The position numbers and the translations under genes were made by a program. The notes under the pieces were generated by a model. It did not search any database. It had not been told where the DNA came from and saw nothing but the letters and a program-made list of their open reading frames with translations. Below, in pieces: positions 44,202 through 54,677 of a stretch of DNA of 64,000 bases (positions are counted from its first letter, which is position 1; each line of letters opens with the position of its first letter). The DNA comes from an uncultured Clostridia bacterium (GTDB lineage Bacteria; Bacillota; Clostridia; Christensenellales; UBA1750), in assembly GCA_947625765.1 (NCBI GenBank), contig CANQPP010000004.1, forward strand, positions 29,841-93,840, written 5' to 3'.

Positions 44202-45485
44202 ATGTCTAAGTATAAGTTCGAGACCTTGCAGCTGCACGTGGGCCAGGAGAGCCCCGATCCCGCCACCGACGCCCGCGCGGTGCCCATCTACGCCACCACC
44301 TCCTACGTGTTCCGCAACTGCGAGCACGCCGCCGCCCGCTTTGGCCTTGCCGATGCGGGGAACATCTACGGCAGGCTGACCAACTCCACCCAGGACGTTC
44401 TGGAAAAGCGCGTGGCCGCCCTGGAGGGCGGCGTCGGCGCCCTGGCGCTGGCCTCGGGTGCGGCGGCCATCACCTACGTTCTGCAGGCCCTGGGCCAGGA
44501 CGGCGGCCACTTCGTGGCGCAGAAGACCATCTACGGCGGCAGCTACAATCTGCTGGCCCACACCCTGCCGGGCTTTGGCATCACCGCCAGCTTCGTCAAC
44601 ATCCACGACCTCAAGGAAGTGGAGGCGGCCATCCGGGAGAACACCCGCGCCATCTACATTGAAACGCTGGGCAACCCCAACAGCGACATCCCCGACATCG
44701 AGGCGCTGGCGGCGCTGGCCCACAAGCACGGCCTGCCGCTGGTGGTCGACAACACGTTCGGCACCCCGTACCTCATCCGCCCCATCGAGCTGGGCGCGGA
44801 CATCGTGGTCCACTCGGCCACCAAGTTCCTGGGCGGCCACGGCACCACGCTGGGCGGCGTGATCGTGGACTCCGGCAAGTTCGACTGGGCGGCAAGCGGA
44901 AAGTTCCCCGCCATCGCGGAGCCGAACCCCAGCTACCACGGCGTCTCCTTCGTGCAGGCGGCAGGCCCGGCGGCCTTCGTCACCTACATCCGTGCGGTGA
45001 TCCTGCGCGACACCGGCGCGACCATCTCTCCCTTCGCGGCCTTCCTGCTCCTGCAGGGGATCGAGACGCTGTCCCTGCGCGTGGAGCGCCACGCAGAGAA
45101 CACCAAGAAGGTGGTCGAGTACCTGGCCCATCATCCGCTGGTGGAGAAGGTCAACCATCCCTCCCTGCCGGACCATCCCGACCACGCGCTGTACGAAAAG
45201 TATTTCCCCAACGGCGGCGCCTCCATCTTCACCTTCGAGATCAAGGGCGGCGTGAAGGAAGCCCATGCCTTCATCGACCACCTCAAGATCTTCTCCCTGC
45301 TGGCCAACGTGGCGGACGTCAAGAGCCTGGTCATCCACCCGGCGACCACCACCCACAGCCAGCTGAGCGAGGAGGAACTGCTGGACCAGGGCATCAAGCC
45401 CAACACCATCCGCCTGTCCATCGGCACCGAGCACATCGACGACATACTCGCCGACCTGGAGGAAGGCTTCCGGGCCATCGGCTGA
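44202..45485 (+). CDS. metY: O-acetylhomoserine aminocarboxypropyltransferase / sulfhydrylase
   Basis: A 427-aa PLP enzyme of the Cys/Met metabolism family that makes homocysteine from O-acetylhomoserine and sulfide. The family start FETLQLHVGQESPDPATDAR, the PLP-phosphate-binding ALASGAAAITYVLQAL and the PLP lysine in HSATKFLGGHG (Lys about residue 211) are present. The start follows AAAAGGAG. It is first in an operon with cysK and an Rrf2 regulator, so sulfide can be fixed into either homocysteine or cysteine. Confidence 0.95.
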   Translation: MSKYKFETLQLHVGQESPDPATDARAVPIYATTSYVFRNCEHAAARFGLADAGNIYGRLTNSTQDVLEKRVAALEGGVGALALASGAAAITYVLQALGQDGGHFVAQKTIYGGSYNLLAHTLPGFGITASFVNIHDLKEVEAAIRENTRAIYIETLGNPNSDIPDIEALAALAHKHGLPLVVDNTFGTPYLIRPIELGADIVVHSATKFLGGHGTTLGGVIVDSGKFDWAASGKFPAIAEPNPSYHGVSFVQAAGPAAFVTYIRAVILRDTGATISPFAAFLLLQGIETLSLRVERHAENTKKVVEYLAHHPLVEKVNHPSLPDHPDHALYEKYFPNGGASIFTFEIKGGVKEAHAFIDHLKIFSLLANVADVKSLVIHPATTTHSQLSEEELLDQGIKPNTIRLSIGTEHIDDILADLEEGFRAIG

Positions 45486-45531
45486 GGCAAAGCGCGCGTA
45501 GTAAACGCGCGGGAAGGAGCGGAGGCACCAG

Positions 45532-46458
<927 letters not shown>

Positions 46459-46498
46459 GGTTTCCCGGCGGGAAGGCCGAAAAGGGAGGAAAGGCCCT

Positions 46499-46915
46499 AT
46501 GATGATCTCCACCCGCGGGCGTTACGCCTTGCGCGTGATGCTCGACCTGGCCGAAAACGGCGGGGAGGGCTACGTCCCCATGAAGGAGGTCGCCCAGCGG
46601 CAGGAGCTGCCGCTCAAGTACATCGAGCAGCTCATGCCCGCTCTGGTGAAGGCCGGCTTCGTGGAGGGCGTGCACGGCCGGGGCGGCGGCTACCGCCTGG
46701 TCCGCCCGCCGGAGGACTACACCGTGGGCGAGGTCCTGCGCCTGGCCGAGGGCGAGCTGGCCCCCGTGGCCTGCCTGGCCTGCGGGGCGAAGCCCTGCCC
46801 GAGGAAGGACCACTGCCGGACGCTGCCCATGTGGAAGAAGCTCAACGACATGGTCCAGGACTTCTTCGGCGGCATCACCCTGGCCGACCTACTGGGCGGC
46901 TGCCTGCCCGAGTGA
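46499..46915 (+). CDS. Rrf2 family transcriptional regulator with C-terminal Cys cluster
   Basis: A 138-aa winged-helix regulator. The N-terminus MISTRGRYALRVMLDLAENG and GVHGRGGGYRLVRPPEDYTV are characteristic of the CymR/IscR group. It has a Cys-rich stretch CLACGAKPCPRKDHC (about residues 93-107) that could hold an iron-sulfur cluster as in IscR, or sense thiols. Being last in the metY-cysK operon, it probably autoregulates through the dyad at 44024. A GGGAGGAAAGG site precedes tandem ATGs. Confidence 0.92.
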   Translation: MMISTRGRYALRVMLDLAENGGEGYVPMKEVAQRQELPLKYIEQLMPALVKAGFVEGVHGRGGGYRLVRPPEDYTVGEVLRLAEGELAPVACLACGAKPCPRKDHCRTLPMWKKLNDMVQDFFGGITLADLLGGCLPE

Positions 46916-46957
46916 AAACCGGCGGTTTGGCCGGGATGTGGTAGTAATAATATAAGA

Positions 46958-47018
46958 AACCTCCTGCGCTCCGTTCGACGGCTGAAAGGCCGCGCGAGCT
47001 GGCGCAGGAGGTTTTGTT
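46958..47018 (+). terminator. Terminator after the metY-cysK-rrf2 operon
   Basis: AACCTCCTGCGC (46958-46969) pairs perfectly with GCGCAGGAGGTT (47002-47013), followed by TTGTT; the 32-nt loop contains a further small hairpin. The rest of 46916-47160 holds no gene. A very decayed CRISPR repeat may lie near 47097-47129. Confidence 0.85.
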
Positions 47019-47160
47019 GTGTGAGCGGGGAAAGAAGCGCCGCTATATGACGGGATCATGCAGCAACCGGGCGTTCACGATGCGAAGAGAATGAACGATT
47101 CGACGATCCGGCCCCAAAACCATGCTCAGGGCCACAGGACGAAAACGCGCCCGCGGACGC

Positions 47161-48366
47161 CAGACGATCCGCGGGCCCCAAGCGGAGCCCGACTTCTTGC
47201 CATTTTACCATTTCGGTCACTTCTGGTCATTTCAATCCACGGGCCCCGCAGGAGGCCCGAACTGCAACTAGTAGTACTACTGCCACTACCACCACATTTC
47301 AATCCGCGAGCCCCGCGGGGGGCCCGACGCCTGGATGGACTCAACCAACTAGGGGCCAATGGAATTTCAATCCACGGGCCTAGCGAGGTGCCCGACTTCT
47401 AGCCGTTCTACTACTTCGGATACTTCTGATCATTTCAATCCACGGGTGACCCGACAGGCCTAGCCGCGGCGGAGCCCACACAAACCCATATTTCAATCCA
47501 CAGGCCTCGCGGGGGCCCGACTGCCCATTGGTCGCGAAAGGACGCTTTTGCGAAATTTCAATCCACGAACCCGGAAGGGGCCCGACCTGCCATGGGGTGT
47601 GACACACACTTTTCAGACGACGTTTCGATCCACGGGCCCCGCTGGGCCCGGCATTGAATAATTGCGTATGCTTTGGCCACGAAGGGATTTCAATCCACAG
47701 GCCCCACCGGGGACCAGACAAGACAGAAAGGAAAAAGACCATGAAAGCAAACACATTTCAATCCACAGGCGCTGAATGAGGCCCGACATTGTTGTTTTTA
47801 GTATAGCATGTAGAATGGGAAGATTCAATCGCGGGCCCGACAGCCATGCCCAGCCACAACTGAATGCATCGTCACGCCAATTCATTAACTTCGGATGCCC
47901 CCCTCACTGGAATGTAGTACCCGTTGCAACTAGACTATTATTGACCCATCGGCTTGGGCAGTGGTCGATAGCCTTTCTGTCTGCGGCATTGTTATCAAAA
48001 ACCTTAATAGCAATCCACGAGCCCCAACGAGACCAAATACCTTTATTACAACTAGGATGTGTGGTGTCGGATATTTCGATCCATGGGTCCCAAGAGAGAC
48101 CCGTCGTGGGATTGCGTCTGCTTGCCTTCAATTCGTCCCGATTTCAATCCACAGGCCCCGCAGGGGCCCGACCTGCAACTAGTAGTACTACTACCACATT
48201 TCAATCCACGGGCCCCACAGGGGCCCGACAGGTATTGCCTTGCTATCCTGCGTCGGTGCGTTGCATTTCAATCCACAGGCCCTGTGGGGGGCCCGACGTC
48301 CACCGAGGTAAAGACGTTCAGCTGCTTGTTGATATTTCAATCCACGGGCCCCGCGGGGGGCCCGAC
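47161..48366 (-). repeat. Decayed trailer end of the CRISPR array
   Basis: Repeats beginning near 47161, 47229, 47296, 47364, 47432, 47490, 47555, 47622, 47687, 47755, 47822, 48007, 48073, 48141, 48198, 48265 and 48334. Most have 2-10 changes; the copy at 47432 has lost its hairpin (24 bp left), and 47842-48006 has room for two repeats that are no longer recognisable. The copy at 48334 is unexpectedly intact. Confidence 0.85.
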
Positions 48367-48401
48367 CTGGCTCAATAGGTGCTCCCTCCTCTCGACTGGA
48401 T

Positions 48402-49783
48402 ATTTCAATCCACGGGCCCCGTGGGGGGCCCGACCCTTCGAGCGGCGCTATTGCAGTTTGCGGCAAACTTATTTCAATCCACGGGCCCCGTGGGGGGCCC
48501 GACCATGCTGTGGAAAAGAACAGCACTAGCGAAAAGTATTTCAATCCACGGGCCCCGTGGGGGGCCCGACCAGCGTTCCGTCCGGCATCATGACAGGCCC
48601 GTCGGTATTTCAATCCACGGGCCCCGTGGGGGGCCCGACGGTCCTTGTCCTTGGCGTACTCGCGCACCGATCCATTTCAATCCACGGGCCCCGTGGGGGG
48701 CCCGACCTCCGCCGTGGTCGAGGACTTGAGCCAGGCCGCATATTTCAATCCACGGGCCCCGTGGGGGGCCCGACAGCAAAAAATAGGGTGGCGGAGAGAC
48801 TGGGATTTATTTCAATCCACGGGCCCCGTGGGGGGCCCGACCTCTTCTACTCCTGCCCCTTGGGCTTGTCTCCAAATTTCAATCCACGGGCCCCGTGGGG
48901 GGCCCGACCCGAAGCGCGTGACCTGTATGCGGAGGAAGATATTTCAATCCACGGGCCCCGTGGGGGGCCCGACCAACGCGCTGTTCTCCTGGTACCTGGG
49001 CAACGTATTTCAATCCACGGGCCCCGTGGGGGGCCCGACGCTTCCATGCGCTCCTTGAGCGACTGGGCATTCTCATTTCAATCCACGGGCCCCGTGGGGG
49101 GCCCGACTATTTCTGTATCTCGTCGTTATACTGCAAGGTGTTATTTCAATCCACGGGCCCCGTGGGGGGCCCGACGAGCTCGGAAAGGACAAGATCGAGG
49201 CCATTATCCGATTTCAATCCACGGGCCCCGTGGGGGGCCCGACTCTACCTCGTTGTCGCAGAGGACAACGGAAAAGACATTTCAATCCACGGGCCCCGTG
49301 GGGGGCCCGACGCCCGGAAGCCGGATCGGGAAACGCCGACCGTGAATTTCAATCCACGGGCCCCGTGGGGGGCCCGACGTACCGGCCCCTTATTTCCTCC
49401 GCCAAAAACTTGAATTTCAATCCACGGGCCCCGTGGGGGGCCCGACTGTCGTCGGTTTCCATGGCAAGGGAGCCGCTGGCATTTCAATCCACGGGCCCCG
49501 TGGGGGGCCCGACGGCAAGATCGCCCGTGCTTCGATCGCCCCGGAAGGTCATTTCAATCCACGGGCCCCGTGGGGGGCCCGACTTTGAATGATCTTCGCG
49601 TTCGTGCCGAAGTAATTATTTCAATCCACGGGCCCCGTGGGGGGCCCGACTGTTCACCGAAAGGATCGTCGCAACGCGATATATATTTCAATCCACGGGC
49701 CCCGTGGGGGGCCCGACCATCGTGACAGCGTATGAGGCGGAGCTCAACCGATTTCAATCCACGGGCCCCGTGGGGGGCCCGAC
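48402..49783 (-). repeat. Block of 21 CRISPR repeats carrying the alternative loop base
   Basis: All 21 repeats from 48402 to 49751 read CCCGTGGGG on the plus strand, whereas the 50 newer ones read CCCGCGGGG. In the crRNA this changes the hairpin loop from CCGC to CCAC and leaves the stem intact. Confidence 0.95.
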
Positions 49784-52700
49784 AAATAGCCCGTATTGAT
49801 CCGCGCCGATAAAATCGAATTTCAATCCACGGGCCCCGCGGGGGGCCCGACTGCATTTCCTTACACCTAAATTTAGAATTTTAGAAATTTCAATCCACGG
49901 GCCCCGCGGGGGGCCCGACGCGCGGTAACAATTACGTACAGATAACGGATAGGAATTTCAATCCACGGGCCCCGCGGGGGGCCCGACGATCGTGGGCACG
50001 GTCGTCCCTCATTGGCGCGTCATTTCAATCCACGGGCCCCGCGGGGGGCCCGACCGGCAGCAGCTCCACCACGCTCTCCGCGTTGTCGACATTTCAATCC
50101 ACGGGCCCCGCGGGGGGCCCGACGTTGGTGCGCATGGCCCAGTCTTGCAGGAACGACACATTTCAATCCACGGGCCCCGCGGGGGGCCCGACCCAGGCTT
50201 CCTTCTCCCTCACGCAGTTGTCGCAGGCATTTCAATCCACGGGCCCCGCGGGGGGCCCGACGACACGATGCCTCGCCGAAAAGCCTTTCCGGGAGATTTC
50301 AATCCACGGGCCCCGCGGGGGGCCCGACTCGTAAGGCTCGGGGCCGGGGTGCGGCGTGAAATCATTTCAATCCACGGGCCCCGCGGGGGGCCCGACTCCG
50401 TGTCCTCGGAGATGCTCGCAGAGTAGGAATCATTTCAATCCACGGGCCCCGCGGGGGGCCCGACATTATCTCCGTTATCTTGAATCGACCGTAAAAAAAT
50501 TTCAATCCACGGGCCCCGCGGGGGGCCCGACGCTTTCTGCACGCCCCCGTACTTTTCATTCACATCATTTCAATCCACGGGCCCCGCGGGGGGCCCGACG
50601 AGATCATCGAGGGCGTTACCGACATCGGGAGCGCATTTCAATCCACGGGCCCCGCGGGGGGCCCGACGACACGATGCCTCGCCGAAAAGCCTTTCCGGGA
50701 GATTTCAATCCACGGGCCCCGCGGGGGGCCCGACCTTGCCCACACCCGGAGGCCCGTAAAGGATCATAGAATTTCAATCCACGGGCCCCGCGGGGGGCCC
50801 GACGAAAGTGGACCGAAATAACTTTCATCGGCGAGATATTTCAATCCACGGGCCCCGCGGGGGGCCCGACCATGGGCCGGAACATGCTGCAAGCCCTGGG
50901 CAACATTTCAATCCACGGGCCCCGCGGGGGGCCCGACCCGTCACCGTCCTCTGCATAGCGCAGTTCCAGAACATTTCAATCCACGGGCCCCGCGGGGGGC
51001 CCGACGCTAGCCCACGAGAAGCCCCGCGCGGATGTTGTATTTCAATCCACGGGCCCCGCGGGGGGCCCGACCAGGTCTCCGTCGTCCTCGCACTGCACGT
51101 AGTGATTTCAATCCACGGGCCCCGCGGGGGGCCCGACCAATATGCTAATATTAGCATATAATTATATACATATTTCAATCCACGGGCCCCGCGGGGGGCC
51201 CGACTTGATGTGACGGCCGGGAGCGCCGAACTCATGAATATTTCAATCCACGGGCCCCGCGGGGGGCCCGACGGAAACGGACCCGAATGTTCCCGCGTGG
51301 GCGAAAGAATTTCAATCCACGGGCCCCGCGGGGGGCCCGACGAGAGCCGGGACATCCCCTCCTTCACGAAGGAGCATTTCAATCCACGGGCCCCGCGGGG
51401 GGCCCGACTCATCTGTTGCGGGAGGTATCCACTATGACAGCAATTTCAATCCACGGGCCCCGCGGGGGGCCCGACCCCCCCCCGGACGAAATCATATTGA
51501 AAATCATGAATTTCAATCCACGGGCCCCGCGGGGGGCCCGACCCTGGGCCAACAGGAAAGCGGGCAAGCACCGAACATTTCAATCCACGGGCCCCGCGGG
51601 GGGCCCGACGTTCTCCAGCGGGAACTCCAGGCAGGCGGACGTATTTCAATCCACGGGCCCCGCGGGGGGCCCGACAACTTAAACTGTATGGTTTATAATA
51701 ATATACAGATTTCAATCCACGGGCCCCGCGGGGGGCCCGACGCGAAGAACGCCGGGTACTCCAGCTCCGTGTGCGCATTTCAATCCACGGGCCCCGCGGG
51801 GGGCCCGACGCGCTGTCGTAGCTCTCCTCGCGGACCGTGAAGGCATTTCAATCCACGGGCCCCGCGGGGGGCCCGACGCCGCCGCCATCTGCTTCATGGC
51901 GTAGGTCCAGGTATTTCAATCCACGGGCCCCGCGGGGGGCCCGACCGATGATGTGCTCCATGACCGCATACGCCGCGGATTTCAATCCACGGGCCCCGCG
52001 GGGGGCCCGACCTTTGAACTGCTCCCGCAGCATGGTTGCGACACGGGTATTTCAATCCACGGGCCCCGCGGGGGGCCCGACTTTCTCCCTCTTGGCCTCT
52101 GATGGCCGAGACCAATTTCAATCCACGGGCCCCGCGGGGGGCCCGACGGCACCCTGCGGGCCACCCTCACCGCGTAAGTGATTTCAATCCACGGGCCCCG
52201 CGGGGGGCCCGACGCATGGGCTACGACGCCACCGCCAAGGCCGGGAAATTTCAATCCACGGGCCCCGCGGGGGGCCCGACGGTATGACGACGACTACCCC
52301 TTCCCGGACGAAGAAATTTCAATCCACGGGCCCCGCGGGGGGCCCGACAGCAGGGCGCGGCGGACGGCGGCATAGATTGGTCATTTCAATCCACGGGCCC
52401 CGCGGGGGGCCCGACCCCTTTCCAACGTCACCATCATCGACGGCGTGTGATTTCAATCCACGGGCCCCGCGGGGGGCCCGACATCATCGGCGGCCAGCAG
52501 GGCCAGCAGACGCTACATTTCAATCCACGGGCCCCGCGGGGGGCCCGACGCGACAGCACCAACATCGGAAAAGGATAAGACCAATTTCAATCCACGGGCC
52601 CCGCGGGGGGCCCGACAAAGAGGACTATGAGCTGTGCTGCCGCATCATCCATTTCAATCCACGGGCCCCGCGGGGGGCCCGACCCCGCACGTCCAGAACA

Positions 52701-53156
52701 TACGTTCCAGACACCTTATTTCAATCCACGGGCCCCGCGGGGGGCCCGACGGGTCATGGGCTTATCGTCAATGTTCCTGGCAACATTTCAATCCACGGGC
52801 CCCGCGGGGGGCCCGACTGTCCTTCGTCTGGCTGATTTACCAGTTGGGGCATTTCAATCCACGGGCCCCGCGGGGGGCCCGACACGCAGGAGTGGCAGGA
52901 CAGGACGGGCTTTGAACTGATTTCAATCCACGGGCCCCGCGGGGGGCCCGACTTGCGGGCGGCAGGCACAACGGTCAGACCGTTCTATTTCAATCCACGG
53001 GCCCCGCGGGGGGCCCGACACGTGGACGCTACCCTGGGTTCGGAGGGGTATGACATTTCAATCCACGGGCCCCGCGGGGGGCCCGACCAACATCACCGCT
53101 TCTGCCTGCACCGAACTGTGCAAATTTCAATCCACGGGCCCCGCGGGGGGCCCGAC

Positions 53157-53333
53157 AGCAAACATGTACAAAAGCTGCCGCTTGCTGTGCACATGCCTGC
53201 ACAAGTGTTCACGATCTTTCCCGCATAGCGCGCATGGATATCGCCGTTTCTGCACTTTTTGCGCGAGAAAGAGAAGAAATTTCTGGTGCGAAGACACGGG
53301 CGTTTTGTGTCCGCTCCACGTTCGCACCGGCGG
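53157..53333 (-). promoter_or_regulatory. CRISPR leader
   Basis: The 177 bp between cas2 and the first repeat, not coding. It should hold the pre-crRNA promoter and the site recognised by Cas1-Cas2-Cas4 during spacer insertion. A dyad TGTGCA-N6-TGCACA lies at 53186-53203, 30 bp from the first repeat. No clear -35/-10 pair was identified. Confidence 0.75.
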
Positions 53334-53624
53334 CTAGACGATCAGCGGGTCGTTCACGTCGAAGCCGCCCTTGGCGCCGACGTGCTCGACCTTGCTCTTA
53401 TAGTTGTTGCCGAGGTAGTAGAAACGGAGGCTGTCCCTGTCCTTGTCGATGATCTTCTCGAGCTTGGCCTTGACCTCGCGGCACTTGGCCGCGTCGAGGC
53501 TGCACTCGAACACGGAGTTTTGCACGCGCTGTCCGTAGTTGACGCACTCCTTCGCGACGCGGCGCAGGCGCTTCTTCCCTTCGGCCGTTTCGGTATTGAC
53601 ATCGTAGGTGATCAGGACCAGCAT
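53334..53624 (-). CDS. cas2: CRISPR-associated endonuclease Cas2 (type I-C)
   Basis: A 96-aa ferredoxin-fold protein, partner of Cas1 in spacer integration. The N-terminal MLVLITYDVNTETAEGKKR with its conserved Asp, and RVQNSVFEC, are standard for I-C Cas2. It ends GFDVNDPLIV. It is the last cas gene, 21 bp after cas1, directly next to the leader. A TAGGAGGAAAA site precedes the ATG. Confidence 0.97.
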   Translation of the reverse strand: MLVLITYDVNTETAEGKKRLRRVAKECVNYGQRVQNSVFECSLDAAKCREVKAKLEKIIDKDRDSLRFYYLGNNYKSKVEHVGAKGGFDVNDPLIV

Positions 53625-53645
53625 GGCATTTTCCTCCTACACCGG

Positions 53646-54677
53646 CTACTTCCAAAGGAACGGGGGATATTCATCCATGTCGCCGCGGAGATGGCGCGCC
53701 AGCAGCATCGCCTGCACGTACGGCACCATGCCCCATTCGACCTTTTCCCCGAGAAACGGGTGCGTGATGATCTCCTGCTTTTTCTTCTGCCATTGGGAGA
53801 GGAAGCTCTTCCGCGCCTCGTCCGTCATGACGACGGCGCCGCTCTCCTGCATGAGAAAGCAGGACCTGTCGACGACGCCCAGGTTGATCATGGACAGGAC
53901 GAAGCGGTCCGCCATGACGGCGCGCAGCTCCTCGATCATGTCGAGCGCCAGCGAGGCCCGGCCCGGGCGGTCGGTGTGGAAAAAGCCCGCATACGGGTCG
54001 AGGCCGACGGTCTCCAGCGCGCTTTGGCACATGGAGGTCAGAAGCGTATACGCCAGGGACAGCATGGCGTTGACGGGGTCCAGCGGCGGGCGGCGATTGC
54101 GTTCCTTGAAGGCGAACACGTCCTTGCGGCGCAGGATCATCTCGTCGAAGACGGAGAAGTATTCGGCCGCGGCGACGCCCTCGATGCCGCGCAGGTGATC
54201 CGGGGAGGTGCTCTGCCGGGCTTCCCGCATCATGTCGCCGAGACGGGACGACGCGCCCTTCAGCCGCTCCGTGTTTACCCGCATCGGGTAATCGCGGCAG
54301 GCGCGCTCGAGCACCCACTTGGCGTTGTGGATCTTCCCCACGATGCAGTTGCGCGCGATCTTGACGCTTTCATCGGGGCTGTCGGCGATGCGGTACTGCT
54401 TCCTGCGCAGCAGGATGTTGCCGCGCTGCCTGCCGGAAACGCGGGCCAGGAAGCGGCCGGACGGCGTGAGGAAGGATAGGGAAATGTCCCTCTCCGCACA
54501 CGCGCCCATGAGCGCGGGACTCGCGCCCGTGTAGCCGAATGTGACCACGCCTTCGAGGTTGTGCAGCGGCAGGCGGGCGATCTCCTCGTTCTTCTCGGTA
54601 ACGACGATGTTCTCGCCGTCCAGAGACAGGTAGCGGCCGGGAGAGGTGACATAGAGCGTGTTGAGCAGCTTCTTCAT
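53646..54677 (-). CDS. cas1: CRISPR-associated integrase Cas1 (type I-C)
   Basis: A 343-aa metal-dependent integrase that inserts new spacers with Cas2. Metal-binding residues are visible: Glu about 166 in HLRGIEGVAAAEYF, His about 234 in GFFHTDRPGR, and the acidic LDMIEELR (Asp about 246). The C-terminus GEKVEWGMVPYVQAMLLARH is typical of I-C Cas1. It overlaps cas4 by 4 bp. Confidence 0.98.
   Translation of the reverse strand: MKKLLNTLYVTSPGRYLSLDGENIVVTEKNEEIARLPLHNLEGVVTFGYTGASPALMGACAERDISLSFLTPSGRFLARVSGRQRGNILLRRKQYRIADSPDESVKIARNCIVGKIHNAKWVLERACRDYPMRVNTERLKGASSRLGDMMREARQSTSPDHLRGIEGVAAAEYFSVFDEMILRRKDVFAFKERNRRPPLDPVNAMLSLAYTLLTSMCQSALETVGLDPYAGFFHTDRPGRASLALDMIEELRAVMADRFVLSMINLGVVDRSCFLMQESGAVVMTDEARKSFLSQWQKKKQEIITHPFLGEKVEWGMVPYVQAMLLARHLRGDMDEYPPFLWK

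Larger units (their letters stand above)
47161..53156 (-). CRISPR. Type I-C CRISPR array, about 88 recognisable repeats
   Basis: The repeat is 33 bp. In transcribed (minus) orientation it begins GTCGGGCCCC and ends GGGGCCCGTGGATTGAAAT, which is the I-C type whose 3' end becomes the crRNA 5' handle. An 8-bp stem CGGGCCCC/GGGGCCCG closes a 4-nt loop. Spacers are about 33-36 bp (period 66-69). The leader and cas2 lie on the right, so the newest repeat is at 53124-53156 and the oldest end is at 47161. Repeats fall into three zones: 50 identical CGC-allele copies (49819-53156), 21 CGT-allele copies (48402-49783) and about 17 mostly degenerate copies (47161-48366). No indication of loss of activity at the leader end. 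Confidence 0.98.

Noticed and set aside
47194..47431. Third-codon-position pattern as proof that the two similar spacers come from homologous genes
   Set aside because: Five of eight differences fall at third positions of one frame, but that frame has stop codons in the second copy, so the pattern is not reliable.
47842..48006. Gene or insertion inside the array gap
   Set aside because: No start, motif or terminal repeats; the length fits two fully decayed repeat-spacer units.
48367..53123. Self-targeting spacers
   Set aside because: No match to the rest of the window was noticed, but the spacers could not be searched systematically against it or against the genome.
47776..53337. Many ORFs on both strands encoding repeated peptides such as ISIHGPRGGPD or FNPRAPRGAR
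   Set aside because: They are translations of the CRISPR repeats and spacers. The repeat has no stop in several frames, so long frames arise automatically.
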